Assembly: GCF_000721495.1 (NCBI RefSeq)
Contig: NZ_JOHY01000055.1
Coordinates: forward strand, 1 to 41,464
Length of the DNA stretch: 41,464 bases
Source of the DNA: Streptomyces sp. NRRL F-5123
Lineage (GTDB): Bacteria > Actinomycetota > Actinomycetes > Streptomycetales > Streptomycetaceae
Direction of reading: 5' to 3'
Of this stretch, positions 8,451 through 18,611 are shown in pieces (within the stretch, counting starts at the first letter, position 1; the number at the start of each line of letters is the position of its first letter). Position numbers and translations under genes: made by a program. The notes beneath the pieces were generated by a model. It made no database searches. It saw only the letters and a list, made by a program, of their open reading frames with translations, and had not been told where the DNA came from.

Positions 8451-10472
8451 ATGAGCAGGCCCGCAGGGCAAGGGCAGGGGCAGGGGCGCCCCTCGCGCCC
8501 GGGACCACGTCCGCCGGCTAGGCAGAGGCAAGGCCGAGGCCACGGACAGGAGAAGCCCGCGCGGCAGGCGCGACCGCTTCCGGGGCCCCGGCGAACGCGC
8601 CCCGCGGGCGTCGTGCGGCTCGGGCGGCCGCGGCCGCGGCTGCGGCTCGTCGGGGTCGCGCTCACGCTCGTGATGGGGATCTTCGTCGTCCGGCTCCTCC
8701 AGGTGCAGGCCCTCGACGCGTCCGCGTACGCCGCCAAGGCCGCCGTCAACCGCTGGGTCACGCACGACGTGACGGCGGACCGCGGCACGATCACCGACCG
8801 GGACGGCGTCGCCCTCGCCGCGACCGTGGACGCGTACGACATCACCGCCGACCCCTACCTCTTCACGCCCGAGCAGGCGAAGTCCAAGGACGCCCCGACC
8901 CGCGCGGCCGAGCTGCTCGCGCCGATCGTCGGCGTGGACGCCACCACGCTCGCCCGCAAGCTCTCGACGCCGGGCTCGCGCTACCAGCTGCTGGCCCGGC
9001 AGCAGACGCCCCAGGTGTGGAGCCAGATCTCCGACCTGAAGAAGTCGCTCGCCGCCCGGACGCTGACGCAGCCCGGCGCGAACGTGCTGGCCGGGGTGTT
9101 CAGCGAGCCGCACACCAAGCGCGTCTACCCCGGCGGCGACCTCGCCGCCGGGGTGCTCGGTTTCGTCAACGGCCAGGGCAAGGGCGGCGGCGGCCTGGAG
9201 TCGATGCTGGACAAGCAGCTCGCGGGCAAGGACGGCAAGATCCGCTACGCCCAGTCCAACGGCCGCCAGGTCCCGACCGCGGGCGTCCAGCAGCAGCCCG
9301 CGGTGCCCGGCTCGAACGTCCAGCTGACCCTCGACCGGGACATCCAGTGGGCCGCCCAGAGCGCGATCAGCGCCCAGGTCAAGGCGTCGCACGCGGACCG
9401 CGGCTACGTCGTCGTCATGGACAACAGGACCGGCGAGGTGCTGGCCATGGCCGACGCCCCCGGCTTCGACCCGGGCGACCTCACGCACGCCGACCCGGAC
9501 GCGCTCGGCAACGCCGCGGTGCAGGACGCGTACGAGCCCGGCAGCGTCAGCAAGCTGATGTCCATGGCGGCGATCATCGACACCGGCACCGCCACCCCGC
9601 AGACCCGGGTCGTGGTGCCCGGCACGCTCCCGCGCGCCGACCGCGTCTTCCACGACGACGTCGACCACGGCACCTGGTACCTGACGCTCAACGGCGTGCT
9701 CGCCCGGTCCAGCAACATCGGCACCATCGAGGCCACCGGGCAGCTCGGCAAGACCCAGGCACAGGCCAACCAGGTGCTCTACTCCTATCTGAAGAAGTTC
9801 GGCATCGGCGACCCCACCGGCATCGGCTTCCCCGGCGAGACCCCCGGCATCCTGGCCAAGCCCAAGGACTGGAACGCCTCGCAGCAGTACACGATCCCGT
9901 TCGGCCAGGGCCTGTCCCTCAACGCGCTGCAGGCCACCTCGGTCTACGCCACCGTCGCCAACGGCGGGGTACGCGTGGAGCCCAGCCTGATCCGCGGCAT
10001 CACCGGCCCCGACGGGCGCTTCGTGCCGTCCCCGGCACCGAAGAAGACCCGGGTGGTGAGCGCGAAGACCGCCACGACGCTCTCGCAGATGCTGGAGTCG
10101 GTGGTCGGCAGCGAGGAGGGCACCGGCACCAAGGCCAAGATCGACGGCTACCGGGTGGCGGGCAAGACGGGTACGGCCAACCGGGTGGACCCGAAAACCG
10201 GCAGGTACCACGGCTACACCGCGTCCTTCATGGGCTTCGCGCCGGCCGACGACCCGCGCGTCACGATCTCCTGCGTCATCCAGAACCCGACCAAGGGCAG
10301 CTATTTCGGCGGCTCGATCTGCGGCCCGGTCTTCAAGCAGGTGATGGAGTTCTCCCTCAAGACCCTTCGGGTGCCGCCCTCCGGCGCCCCCGCGCCGAAG
10401 CTTCCGCTCGATTACGACCCGGCCGAGACGGCCGCCCCCGCGGTGTCCCCGGCCGGTCCGAAGGGGCGGTGA
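8451..10472 (+). CDS. ftsI: Peptidoglycan D,D-transpeptidase FtsI (PBP3)
   Basis: 673-residue class B penicillin-binding protein that cross-links septal peptidoglycan together with FtsW. Residues 1-62 are a Gly/Pro/Arg/Gln-rich cytoplasmic tail, the membrane anchor is at ~64-84, then come the dimerisation domain and the C-terminal transpeptidase domain. Active-site motifs: S365-V-S-K368 (nucleophile and base), S420-S421-N422, and K572-T-G574. The ATG at 8451 overlaps the stop of the repeat-derived frame upstream (ATGA) and has GGGG 6-7 nt before it. A better-looking ribosome site (GAGGTGA, ATG 8104) sits right after ftsL, in another frame. Confidence 0.95.
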   Translation: MSRPAGQGQGQGRPSRPGPRPPARQRQGRGHGQEKPARQARPLPGPRRTRPAGVVRLGRPRPRLRLVGVALTLVMGIFVVRLLQVQALDASAYAAKAAVNRWVTHDVTADRGTITDRDGVALAATVDAYDITADPYLFTPEQAKSKDAPTRAAELLAPIVGVDATTLARKLSTPGSRYQLLARQQTPQVWSQISDLKKSLAARTLTQPGANVLAGVFSEPHTKRVYPGGDLAAGVLGFVNGQGKGGGGLESMLDKQLAGKDGKIRYAQSNGRQVPTAGVQQQPAVPGSNVQLTLDRDIQWAAQSAISAQVKASHADRGYVVVMDNRTGEVLAMADAPGFDPGDLTHADPDALGNAAVQDAYEPGSVSKLMSMAAIIDTGTATPQTRVVVPGTLPRADRVFHDDVDHGTWYLTLNGVLARSSNIGTIEATGQLGKTQAQANQVLYSYLKKFGIGDPTGIGFPGETPGILAKPKDWNASQQYTIPFGQGLSLNALQATSVYATVANGGVRVEPSLIRGITGPDGRFVPSPAPKKTRVVSAKTATTLSQMLESVVGSEEGTGTKAKIDGYRVAGKTGTANRVDPKTGRYHGYTASFMGFAPADDPRVTISCVIQNPTKGSYFGGSICGPVFKQVMEFSLKTLRVPPSGAPAPKLPLDYDPAETAAPAVSPAGPKGR

Positions 10473-10474
10473 GC

Positions 10475-12151
10475 ATGGCGGGCACCGACCACGACCGCCC
10501 GGGCACCGCGCCGGACGGTGCGCGCGACCCGCGGCTGCCGCGACCGGCCCGTTTTGGCCCGCAGCCCGGCCGGGCCGGTAACCTCACCGCCGTGCCCAAC
10601 CCTGATCAAGCCACCACCCTCACCCCGCCGGGCGCGCCGCGCCCGTCGCGTACCCGCCCGACCCCGCTGACCGAACTGGCCCGGCGGCTCGGCGTTCCGG
10701 ATCCCGGCGGTGACACCGCGGTCACCGGGATCACCCACGACTCGCGCGCGGTCCGCCCCGGCGACGTGTACGCGGCGCTGCCCGGCGCCCGCTTCCACGG
10801 CGCGGAGTTCGCCGCCCAGGCGGCGGCGAACGGCGCCGTGGCCGTCCTGACCGACCCGGCGGGCGCCGAGCGCGCCGCCGCCACGACGCTGCCCGTGCTG
10901 GCCGTCGGCGACCCCCGGGCGGTGATGGGCGAGCTGGCCGCGGCCGTCTACGGCGAGCCCGGCGAGGCGATGCTGCGCATCGGCATCACCGGCACGTCCG
11001 GCAAGACCACGACCTCCTACCTCGTCGAGGGCGGCCTGCGTGCCGCGACGCACGGCGGGACCGGCCTCGTCGGCACCGTCGAGACCCGGATCGGCGACGA
11101 GCGCCTCAAGAGCGAGCGCACCACCCCGGAGGCCACCGACCTGCAGGCGCTGTTCGCGGTGATGCGCGAGCGCGGGGTCGCCTCGGTCGTCATGGAGGTC
11201 TCCAGCCACGCCCTGGTGCTGGGCCGGGTGGACGGCGCGCTCTTCGACGTCGCCGTCTTCACCAACCTCAGCCCGGAGCACATGGAATTCCACTCCGGCA
11301 TGGAGGACTACTTCCAGGCCAAGGCGCAGCTGTTCACCCCGCGCCGCAGCCGGCTCGGGGTGGTCAACCTGGACGACGAGTACGGCCGCCGGCTGGTCGC
11401 CGAGGCCGGGGTGCCGCTCGTGACGTTCTCGGCGCAGGGCAGCCTGGACGCCGACTGGCGCGCGGAGGACGTCGAGGCCGGGCCGATGACGAGCAGCTTC
11501 ACCGTCGTCGGGCCCAAGGGCGAACGCTTCGCCGCGACCTCCCCGCTGCCCGGCCCGTTCAACGTCGCCAACACGCTGGCGGCGATCACCGCGCTGGCCG
11601 CGGCGGGCCTGGACCCGCACACCGCCGCCGAGGGCATCGCGGCGGTGCCCGGGGTGCCGGGCCGGCTGGAGCGGGTGGACGCGGGGCAGCCGTACCTGGC
11701 GGTCGTGGACTACGCGCACAAGACGGACGCCGTCGAGTCCGTGCTCCGCGCGCTGCGCACCACCACCCGCGGCCGTATCCACGCCGTCCTGGGCTGCGGC
11801 GGCGACCGCGACGCCACCAAGCGCGCCCCGATGGGCGCCGCGCTGGCCCGGCTCGCCGACACCGCCGTCCTGACGTCCGACAACCCGCGCTCGGAGGATC
11901 CGCTGGCGATCCTCGCCGCGATGCTCGCCGGGGCCGCCGAGGTGCCCGCCGAGCAGCGCGGCCACGTGCTGGTGGAGCCCGACCGGGCCGCCGCGGTGGC
12001 CGCCGCCGTCGCCCGGGCAGAGCCGGGCGACGTCGTGCTGGTCGCCGGCAAGGGCCACGAGCAGGGCCAGGACATCGCCGGCGTGGTGCGACCGTTCGAC
12101 GACCGAGAGGTGCTGCGCGCCGCGATCGAGAAGGACCGGAAGGCATCGTGA
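10475..12151 (+). CDS. murE: UDP-MurNAc-L-Ala-D-Glu:diaminopimelate ligase MurE
   Basis: 558 residues from the ATG at 10475. Adds the third stem-peptide amino acid in the cytoplasm. The ATP loop is GTSGKTTTSY (K177), the carbamylated-lysine region is YFQAKAQLF, and the diaminopimelate-type D469-N-P-R472 motif is present. Streptomycetes use LL-diaminopimelate, so that is the expected substrate. The ~40 residues before VPNPDQ are low complexity, so a GTG at 10592 (519 residues, nearer the family norm) is possible. The GTGAGCATG junction 2 bp after the ftsI stop favours the longer form. Confidence 0.94.
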   Translation: MAGTDHDRPGTAPDGARDPRLPRPARFGPQPGRAGNLTAVPNPDQATTLTPPGAPRPSRTRPTPLTELARRLGVPDPGGDTAVTGITHDSRAVRPGDVYAALPGARFHGAEFAAQAAANGAVAVLTDPAGAERAAATTLPVLAVGDPRAVMGELAAAVYGEPGEAMLRIGITGTSGKTTTSYLVEGGLRAATHGGTGLVGTVETRIGDERLKSERTTPEATDLQALFAVMRERGVASVVMEVSSHALVLGRVDGALFDVAVFTNLSPEHMEFHSGMEDYFQAKAQLFTPRRSRLGVVNLDDEYGRRLVAEAGVPLVTFSAQGSLDADWRAEDVEAGPMTSSFTVVGPKGERFAATSPLPGPFNVANTLAAITALAAAGLDPHTAAEGIAAVPGVPGRLERVDAGQPYLAVVDYAHKTDAVESVLRALRTTTRGRIHAVLGCGGDRDATKRAPMGAALARLADTAVLTSDNPRSEDPLAILAAMLAGAAEVPAEQRGHVLVEPDRAAAVAAAVARAEPGDVVLVAGKGHEQGQDIAGVVRPFDDREVLRAAIEKDRKAS

Positions 12152-13590
12152 TCCCCCTTTCCCTCGCCGAGGTCGCACGCGCCGTCGGCGGGACCACGCA
12201 CGACATACCGGACGAGGCGGTCATGGTGACCGGCCCGGTCGTCCACGACTCCCGCGAGGTGGTCCCCGGCGCGCTGTTCGTCGCCTTCGCCGGCGAGCGC
12301 GTCGACGGCCACGACTTCGCGCCCGGCGCGGTCGCCGCGGGAGCGGTCGCGGTGCTCGCGGCCCGCCCGCCGGGCGTGCCCGCGATCGTCGTCGACGACG
12401 TCCGGGCCGCGCTCGGCGCGCTCGCCCGGCACGTCATCGAGCGGCTGGGCACCACCGTGGTGGCGCTCACCGGATCCGCGGGCAAGACCAGCACCAAGGA
12501 CCTGCTCGCGCAGGTACTCCAGCGGCTCGGTCCGACCGTTTACACCCCCGGGTCGCTCAACAACGAGATCGGGCTGCCGCTGACGGCCCTGCGCGCCGAC
12601 GAGGGCACCCGGCACCTGGTGCTGGAGATGGGCGCCCGCGGCATCGGCCACATCGCCTACCTGACCGGCCTGACGCCGCCGCGGATCGGGCTCGTGCTGA
12701 ACGTCGGCAGCGCCCACATCGGCGAGTTCGGCGGAAAGGAGCAGATCGCCCGGGCCAAGGGCGAAATGGTCGAGGCGCTGCCGGACGAGCACGCGGGCGG
12801 CGTCGCCGTACTCAACGCCGACGACCCGCTGGTACGGGCCATGGCCGACCGCACCAAGGCGAAGGTCGTGCTCTTCGGGGAGAGCGAGCACGCCCAGGTC
12901 AGGGCCACCGGCGTAGGGCTGAACGACCGCGGGCAGCCCGTGTTCACGCTGCATGCCCCCACCGGGTGCGCCGACGTGACCTTGCGCCTGTACGGTGAGC
13001 ACCACGTGTCGAACGCGCTCGCCGCAGCCGCCGTCGCCAGTGAACTCGGCATGCCCGTAGGGGAGATCGCCACCGCGCTCTCCGAAGCCGGGTCCCTGTC
13101 GCACTGGCGGATGGAGGTCACCGAGCGCCCCGACGGCGTGACGGTCGTCAACGACGCCTACAACGCGAACCCCGAATCCATGCGGGCCGCCCTGCGCGCA
13201 CTCGCGGCGATGGGCAGGCCCGCGCAGGCCCGGGGGGGACGGACGTGGGCGGTGCTGGGAGAGATGGCCGAACTGGGCGGAGAAGCGCTTGCCGAGCACG
13301 ACGCGGTGGGGCGGCTGGCCGTCCGGCTCAACGTCAGCAAGCTCGTCTGCGTCGGCGGTCAGGAAGCCGCGTGGCTGCAGATGGGCGCCTATAACGAGGG
13401 TTCGTGGGGTGAGGAGTCGGTGCACGTGTCCGACGCAGAGGCGGCGATCGACCTGTTGCGCGCAGAGCTGCGGCCGGGTGACGTCGTGCTGGTGAAGGCA
13501 TCCAGGTCGGTCGGCCTGGAGGCCGTCGCCCTGGCGCTGACCGAGGACGGCCCGGGCGGAGCGGCGGCAGGCGAGGGTGCCGCGCGATGA
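12148..13590 (+). CDS. murF: UDP-MurNAc-tripeptide:D-Ala-D-Ala ligase MurF
   Basis: 480 residues. Joins D-Ala-D-Ala to the UDP-MurNAc-tripeptide, finishing the cytoplasmic pentapeptide. It has the N-terminal Mur-ligase fold ([19 protein letters not shown]), ATP loop GSAGKTSTK (K113), the [11 protein letters not shown] block typical of MurF, and the C-terminal Asn/Asp motif [16 protein letters not shown] start overlapping the murE stop by 4 bp, with GGAAGG 5 nt upstream. Its stop overlaps mraY by 4 bp. Confidence 0.96.
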   Translation: MIPLSLAEVARAVGGTTHDIPDEAVMVTGPVVHDSREVVPGALFVAFAGERVDGHDFAPGAVAAGAVAVLAARPPGVPAIVVDDVRAALGALARHVIERLGTTVVALTGSAGKTSTKDLLAQVLQRLGPTVYTPGSLNNEIGLPLTALRADEGTRHLVLEMGARGIGHIAYLTGLTPPRIGLVLNVGSAHIGEFGGKEQIARAKGEMVEALPDEHAGGVAVLNADDPLVRAMADRTKAKVVLFGESEHAQVRATGVGLNDRGQPVFTLHAPTGCADVTLRLYGEHHVSNALAAAAVASELGMPVGEIATALSEAGSLSHWRMEVTERPDGVTVVNDAYNANPESMRAALRALAAMGRPAQARGGRTWAVLGEMAELGGEALAEHDAVGRLAVRLNVSKLVCVGGQEAAWLQMGAYNEGSWGEESVHVSDAEAAIDLLRAELRPGDVVLVKASRSVGLEAVALALTEDGPGGAAAGEGAAR

Positions 13591-14651
13591 AGCAGATCCT
13601 CGTCTCCGGGGTGCTGGGTCTTTTCCTGTCCCTGATCGGCACCCCGCTGCTGATCCGGCTGCTGGCCCGCAAGGGCTACGGCCAGATGATCCGCGACGAC
13701 GGCCCGCAGGCCCACCACAGCAAGCGCGGCACGCCCACGATGGGCGGTATCGCCTTCATCCTGGCCACGCTCGTCGCGTACGCGGTGACGAAGCTCATCA
13801 CCGGTGACAAGCCGAGCGTGTCCGGTGTGCTGGTGCTCTTCCTGACCACCGGGCTCGGCGTCGTCGGCTTCCTCGACGACTACATCAAGATCGTCAAACA
13901 GCGCAGCCTGGGCCTGCGGGCGAAGGCGAAGATGGCGGGCCAGCTCATCGTCGGCATCGCCTTCGCGGTGCTCTCCCTGAACTTCGCGGACTCCCGCAAC
14001 CAGACGCCGGCCTCCACCAAGCTGTCCTTCACCACCGACTTCGGCTGGACGATCGGCCCGGTCATCTTCGTGGTCTGGGCGCTCTTCATGATCCTGGCCA
14101 TGTCCAACGGCGTGAACCTCACCGACGGCCTGGACGGCCTGGCCACCGGCGCCTCGGTGATGGCCTTCGCCGCCTACACCGTCATCGGCGTGTGGCAGTA
14201 CGGCCAGTGGTGCGGCGCCCAGGTGAGCGCCAACGGCGCGTGCTACGAGGTACGCGACCCGCTCGACCTCGCGGTGGTGGCCGCCGCCCTGATGGGCGCG
14301 TGCTTCGGCTTCCTGTGGTGGAACACCTCGCCTGCCAAGATCTTCATGGGCGACACCGGCTCCCTCGCGCTCGGCGGCGCGCTCGCGGGCCTGGCGATCT
14401 GCTCGCGCACCGAGCTGCTGCTCGCCGTCCTCGGCGGCCTGTTCGTGCTCATCACCATGTCGGTGGTCATCCAGGTCGGCTCCTTCCGGCTGACCGGCAA
14501 GCGCGTCTTCCGCATGGCACCGCTCCAGCACCACTTCGAGCTCAAGGGCTGGAGCGAGGTCCTGGTCGTGGTCCGCTTCTGGATCGTCCAGGGCATGTGC
14601 ATGGCCGTCGGCCTCGGCATCTTCTACGCCGCCTGGGTGGCTGCCTCATGA
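13587..14651 (+). CDS. mraY: Phospho-MurNAc-pentapeptide translocase MraY
   Basis: 354-residue polytopic membrane enzyme that transfers phospho-MurNAc-pentapeptide to undecaprenyl phosphate, making lipid I. Family motifs are intact: [42 protein letters not shown] and the C-terminal [12 protein letters not shown]. About ten hydrophobic helices. ATGA overlaps on both sides (murF, murD) indicate tight translational coupling. Confidence 0.97.
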   Translation: MKQILVSGVLGLFLSLIGTPLLIRLLARKGYGQMIRDDGPQAHHSKRGTPTMGGIAFILATLVAYAVTKLITGDKPSVSGVLVLFLTTGLGVVGFLDDYIKIVKQRSLGLRAKAKMAGQLIVGIAFAVLSLNFADSRNQTPASTKLSFTTDFGWTIGPVIFVVWALFMILAMSNGVNLTDGLDGLATGASVMAFAAYTVIGVWQYGQWCGAQVSANGACYEVRDPLDLAVVAAALMGACFGFLWWNTSPAKIFMGDTGSLALGGALAGLAICSRTELLLAVLGGLFVLITMSVVIQVGSFRLTGKRVFRMAPLQHHFELKGWSEVLVVVRFWIVQGMCMAVGLGIFYAAWVAAS

Positions 14652-16093
14652 CCGTCCCGACGTCCCCGAACCCCGGCGCCGCCTTCGCCGGCCTGGCGGT
14701 CACCGTCGCCGGGCTCGGGGTGTCCGGGGTGCCCGCGGCCAAGGCGCTGCACTCCTTCGGCGCGCGGGTCACGGTCGTCAACGGCACCGCGGGGGAGCGG
14801 CAGCAGGCCGAGGCCGCCGAGCTGGAGGCGCTCGGCATCGCCGTGCGCCTCGGTGACGGGGACACGCTGCCGGAGGGCACCGAGCTGGTCGTGACCGCGC
14901 CCGGCTGGAAGCCGTCCAGCCCGCTGTTCGCGGCGGCCGCGGCCGCGGGCGTCGAGGTCATCGGCGACGTCGAGCTGGCCTGGCGGCTGCGCGGCCCGGA
15001 CGCGGCGCCCTGGCTCGCGGTGACCGGCACCAACGGCAAGACCACCACCACCCGCATGCTCGCCGCGATCCTCACCGCGGCGGGCCTGCGCACGGCCGCG
15101 GTCGGCAACATCGGCGTCTCGCTGCTGGACGCGGTGCTCGGCGACGAGCCCTACGACGTCCTGGCCGTCGAGCTGTCCAGCTACCAGCTGCACTGGGCCC
15201 CCGGCATCCGCCCGCACAGCGCGGCGGTGCTCAACCTCGCGCCCGACCACCTGGACTGGCACGGCTCGATGGAGGACTACGCGGCCGACAAGGGCCGGAT
15301 CTTCCACGGCAACAAGGTCGCGTGCGTCTACAACGCCGCCGACCCGGCCACCGAGAAGCTCGTCGAGGAGGCGGACGTCGAGGAGGGCTGCCGGGCGATC
15401 GGCTTCACCCTGGACGCGCCCCGTATGTCGGAACTCGGCGTCGTCGAGGGCCTGCTGGTCGACCGGGCCTTCGTGCCCGACCGCCGCGACAAGGCGCAGG
15501 AGCTCGCCGAGGTCGCCGACGTCCAGCCGCCCGCCCCGCACAACGTCGCCAACGCGCTGGCCGCCGCCGCGCTGGCCCGCGCCTACGGGGTGCCGCCCGG
15601 CGCGGTCCGCGACGGCCTGCGGGCCTTCCGGCCGGACGCCCACCGCATCGCCGAGGTCGCTGTGCTGGACGGCGTGACCTACGTCGACGACTCCAAGGCG
15701 ACCAACACCCACGCCGCCCGGGCCTCGCTGACCGCGTACGACCACGTGGTGTGGATCGCCGGCGGGCTCGCCAAGGGCGCGGAGTTCGACGGGCTGGTCC
15801 GGGCCGCCGCGCCGCGGCTGCGCGGGGCGGTGCTCATGGGCGCCGACCGCGCGCTGATCCGCGAAGCCCTCGCGCGACACGCCCCGCAGGTGCCGGTGGT
15901 GGACCTGGAGCGGGCCGACACTGGGGCGATGTCCGCGGCCGTCGCCGAGGCGCGGCGGCTGGCCGCACCGGGCGACACCGTCCTGCTGGCGCCCGCGTGC
16001 GCGTCGATGGACATGTTCAGCAACTACAACCAGCGCGGCGACATGTTCGCCGACGCGGTCCGCGCCGCCCTGCCGGACACCGCGGCGCACTAG
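14648..16093 (+). CDS. murD: UDP-MurNAc-L-alanine:D-glutamate ligase MurD
   Basis: 481-residue cytoplasmic Mur ligase adding D-Glu to UDP-MurNAc-L-Ala. Rossmann-like N-terminus ([15 protein letters not shown]), ATP loop [10 protein letters not shown] (K131), the ELSSYQLHW and [17 protein letters not shown] blocks, and C-terminal [15 protein letters not shown] at 14648 overlaps the mraY stop by 4 bp. Followed 2 bp after the stop by a strong GC hairpin. Confidence 0.96.
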   Translation: MTVPTSPNPGAAFAGLAVTVAGLGVSGVPAAKALHSFGARVTVVNGTAGERQQAEAAELEALGIAVRLGDGDTLPEGTELVVTAPGWKPSSPLFAAAAAAGVEVIGDVELAWRLRGPDAAPWLAVTGTNGKTTTTRMLAAILTAAGLRTAAVGNIGVSLLDAVLGDEPYDVLAVELSSYQLHWAPGIRPHSAAVLNLAPDHLDWHGSMEDYAADKGRIFHGNKVACVYNAADPATEKLVEEADVEEGCRAIGFTLDAPRMSELGVVEGLLVDRAFVPDRRDKAQELAEVADVQPPAPHNVANALAAAALARAYGVPPGAVRDGLRAFRPDAHRIAEVAVLDGVTYVDDSKATNTHAARASLTAYDHVVWIAGGLAKGAEFDGLVRAAAPRLRGAVLMGADRALIREALARHAPQVPVVDLERADTGAMSAAVAEARRLAAPGDTVLLAPACASMDMFSNYNQRGDMFADAVRAALPDTAAH

Positions 16094-16095
16094 CC

Positions 16096-16124
16096 GCCGC
16101 GGCCCGGCAGGCGCGGGCCGCGGC
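16096..16124 (+). terminator. GC hairpin between murD and ftsW
   Basis: Perfect 11-bp arms GCCGCGGCCCG/CGGGCCGCGGC with a 7-nt loop, starting 2 bp after the murD stop in a 60-bp gap. No U-tract. Probably a partial terminator or mRNA-end stabiliser inside the cluster, which could lower expression of ftsW and downstream genes relative to the mur genes. Confidence 0.5.
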
Positions 16125-16153
16125 GCACCGCACCGCACCGACGGAGGGGACGC

Positions 16154-17476
16154 ATGACGGCACACGGCTCCACGCCCCGCGGCGCCGCCCGCCGCCCCGG
16201 CGGCCGGCCCGCGGCACCCAGCGCGCTGCGCGCCGCCGCCCGGCTGCCCGGCCGGCTGCGCGACGCCTGGGACCGGCCGCTGACGGCGTACTACGTCATC
16301 CTCGGCGGCAGCCTGCTGATCACGGTGCTGGGTCTGGTGATGGTCTACTCGGCGTCGATGATCCAGGCGCTGCGCTACGGGCTGCCGTCCACCTTCTACT
16401 TCCGCAAGCAGCTGCTGGCCGTCGCGATCGGCTCGGTGCTGCTCTACGCGGCCGCGCGGATGCCGGTGCGGCTGCACCGCGCGCTGGCCTACCCGATACT
16501 GCTGGGCTCGGTGTTCCTGATGTGCCTGGTGCAGGTGCCGGGCATCGGCCAGACCGTCAACGGCAACACCAACTGGATCTCGATCGGCGGCCCCTTCCAG
16601 ATCCAGCCCAGCGAGTTCGGCAAGCTCGCACTGGTGCTGTGGGGCGCCGACCTGCTGGCCCGCAAGGGCGACAAGGGCCTGCTGGTGCAGTGGAAGCACC
16701 TGCTGGTGCCGCTGGTGCCGGTCACCGTGCTGCTGCTCGGACTCATCATGCTCGGCGGCGACATGGGCACCACGATGATCCTCACCGCGATCCTCTTCGG
16801 CATGCTGTGGCTGGCCGGCGCGCCCACCCGGCTGTTCGCCGGGGTGCTCGGCGGCGCCGGCGTGCTCGCCTTCCTGGCGATCGTCACCAGCTCCAACCGC
16901 ATGGACCGGCTGCACTGCATCGCCGCCTCCGACCCCGACAACGGCTGCTGGCAGGCCGTGCACGGCATCTACGCCCTCGCGTCGGGCGGCTGGTTCGGGT
17001 CGGGACTCGGGGCGAGCGTGGAGAAATGGGGCGAACTGCCCGAGCCGCACACCGACTTCATCTTCGCCGTGACGGGGGAGGAACTGGGTCTGGCGGGGAC
17101 GCTGTCGGTACTCGCCCTCTTCGCGGCACTAGGCTACGCGGGTATCCGCGTGGCCGGTCGTACGGAGGACCCCTTCGTCAGGTTCGCAGCGGGTGGCGTG
17201 ACCACCTGGATCACGGTGCAGGCCGTGATCAACATCGGTGCGGTGCTCGGCCTGCTGCCGATCGCCGGAGTCCCGCTCCCGCTGTTCTCCTACGGGGGTT
17301 CGGCCCTCCTGCCGACGATGTTCGCGATCGGGCTGCTGATCTCCTTCGCCAGGAGCGAGCCGGCGGCGCGAGCGGCGCTGGCCGTGCGGGGGCGGAACGG
17401 GCGTAGATCCCCGAACCGGGCAAGGACACGGACGATGCGACGGTACGTCACCCGACGGCCGTCCGGAGAGCGGTGA
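16154..17476 (+). CDS. ftsW: Septal peptidoglycan polymerase FtsW (SEDS)
   Basis: 440-residue SEDS glycosyltransferase that polymerises lipid II at the septum with FtsI. Basic Ala/Pro/Arg N-terminal tail of ~45 residues, then about ten membrane helices. SEDS signatures include NGNTNWISIGGPFQIQPSEF, the extracellular GWFGSGLGASVEKWGELPEPHTDFIFAVTGEELGL block, and the C-terminal GVPLPLFSYGGSALL. The tail is Arg-rich. ATG with GGAGGGG 6-7 nt upstream. Precedes murG by 6 bp. Confidence 0.96.
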   Translation: MTAHGSTPRGAARRPGGRPAAPSALRAAARLPGRLRDAWDRPLTAYYVILGGSLLITVLGLVMVYSASMIQALRYGLPSTFYFRKQLLAVAIGSVLLYAAARMPVRLHRALAYPILLGSVFLMCLVQVPGIGQTVNGNTNWISIGGPFQIQPSEFGKLALVLWGADLLARKGDKGLLVQWKHLLVPLVPVTVLLLGLIMLGGDMGTTMILTAILFGMLWLAGAPTRLFAGVLGGAGVLAFLAIVTSSNRMDRLHCIAASDPDNGCWQAVHGIYALASGGWFGSGLGASVEKWGELPEPHTDFIFAVTGEELGLAGTLSVLALFAALGYAGIRVAGRTEDPFVRFAAGGVTTWITVQAVINIGAVLGLLPIAGVPLPLFSYGGSALLPTMFAIGLLISFARSEPAARAALAVRGRNGRRSPNRARTRTMRRYVTRRPSGER

Positions 17477-17482
17477 ATTTCG

Positions 17483-18577
17483 GTGCATGTCGTACTCGCC
17501 GGCGGGGGGACCGCCGGCCACATCGAGCCTGCGCTCGCGCTCGCCGATGCCCTGCGGAGGCAGGATCCGACGGTGGGCATCACCGCCCTCGGCACCGAGC
17601 GGGGTCTGGAGACCAGGCTGGTGCCCGAACGCGGCTACGAACTCGCGCTGATCCCGGCCGTGCCGCTGCCGCGCCGGCCCACCCCCGAACTCATCACCGT
17701 GCCCGGCCGGCTGCGCGGCACCATCAAGGCAGCCGAGCAGATCCTGGAGCGCACCAAGGCCGACTGCGTCGTCGGCTTCGGCGGCTACGTCGCCCTGCCC
17801 GGCTACCTCGCCGCCAAGCGGCTCGGCGTGCCGATCGTGGTGCACGAGGCCAACGCCCGTCCGGGCCTGGCCAACAAGATCGGCTCCCGGTACGCCCACG
17901 CGGTCGCCGTCTCCACCCCCGACAGCAAACTGCGCGACGCCCGTTACATCGGCATCCCGCTGCGCCGGTCCATCGCCACCCTGGACCGCGCCGCGGCCCG
18001 CCCCGAGGCCCGGCACGCCTTCGGCCTCGACCAGAACCTGCCGACGCTGCTCGTGTCGGGCGGCTCGCAGGGTGCCCGCCGGCTCAACGAGGTCGTCGCC
18101 ACCGTCGCCCCGCGGCTCCAGCAGTCCGGCGTGCAGATCCTGCACGCGGTCGGCCCCAAGAACGAGCTGCCCAAGGCCGACAACATGCCCGGCATGCCGC
18201 CGTACCGCCCCGTCCCGTACGTCGACCGGATGGATCTCGCGTACGCCGCCGCCGACATGATGCTCTGCCGGGCCGGCGCCATGACGGTCGCCGAGCTGTC
18301 CGCGGTCGGGCTGCCCGCCGCGTACGTGCCGCTGCCGATCGGCAACGGCGAGCAGCGGCTCAACGCCCAGCCCGTGGTCAAGGCGGGCGGCGGCCTGCTG
18401 GTCGACGACGCCGAGCTGACGCCGGACTGGGTGCTCGGCAACGTGCTGCCCGTCCTCACCGACCCGCACCGCCTGTACGACATGTCCCGCGCCGCCGCCG
18501 AGTTCGGCCGCAGGGACGCCGACGACCTGCTCGTCGGCATGGTGTACGAAGCGGTGGGCGCCCGCCGGGCACGATAG
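17483..18577 (+). CDS. murG: UDP-GlcNAc:lipid I N-acetylglucosaminyltransferase MurG
   Basis: 364-residue peripheral membrane GT-B enzyme that converts lipid I to lipid II. Starts (GTG) directly at the glycine-rich lipid-binding loop [18 protein letters not shown]. The second G loop is [15 protein letters not shown] near 190-205, and the nucleotide-sugar site is [24 protein letters not shown] and NAQPV. No well-spaced ribosome site, so translation may depend on readthrough from ftsW 6 bp upstream. Confidence 0.96.
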   Translation: MHVVLAGGGTAGHIEPALALADALRRQDPTVGITALGTERGLETRLVPERGYELALIPAVPLPRRPTPELITVPGRLRGTIKAAEQILERTKADCVVGFGGYVALPGYLAAKRLGVPIVVHEANARPGLANKIGSRYAHAVAVSTPDSKLRDARYIGIPLRRSIATLDRAAARPEARHAFGLDQNLPTLLVSGGSQGARRLNEVVATVAPRLQQSGVQILHAVGPKNELPKADNMPGMPPYRPVPYVDRMDLAYAAADMMLCRAGAMTVAELSAVGLPAAYVPLPIGNGEQRLNAQPVVKAGGGLLVDDAELTPDWVLGNVLPVLTDPHRLYDMSRAAAEFGRRDADDLLVGMVYEAVGARRAR

Positions 18578-18611
18578 AGCCCGGCGGGAGTCGATCAGCG
18601 GGGAGTCAGAC

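Noticed and set aside
14624..17050. 808-residue open frame antisense to murD-ftsW
   Set aside because: Mirror of high third-position GC in essential plus-strand genes.
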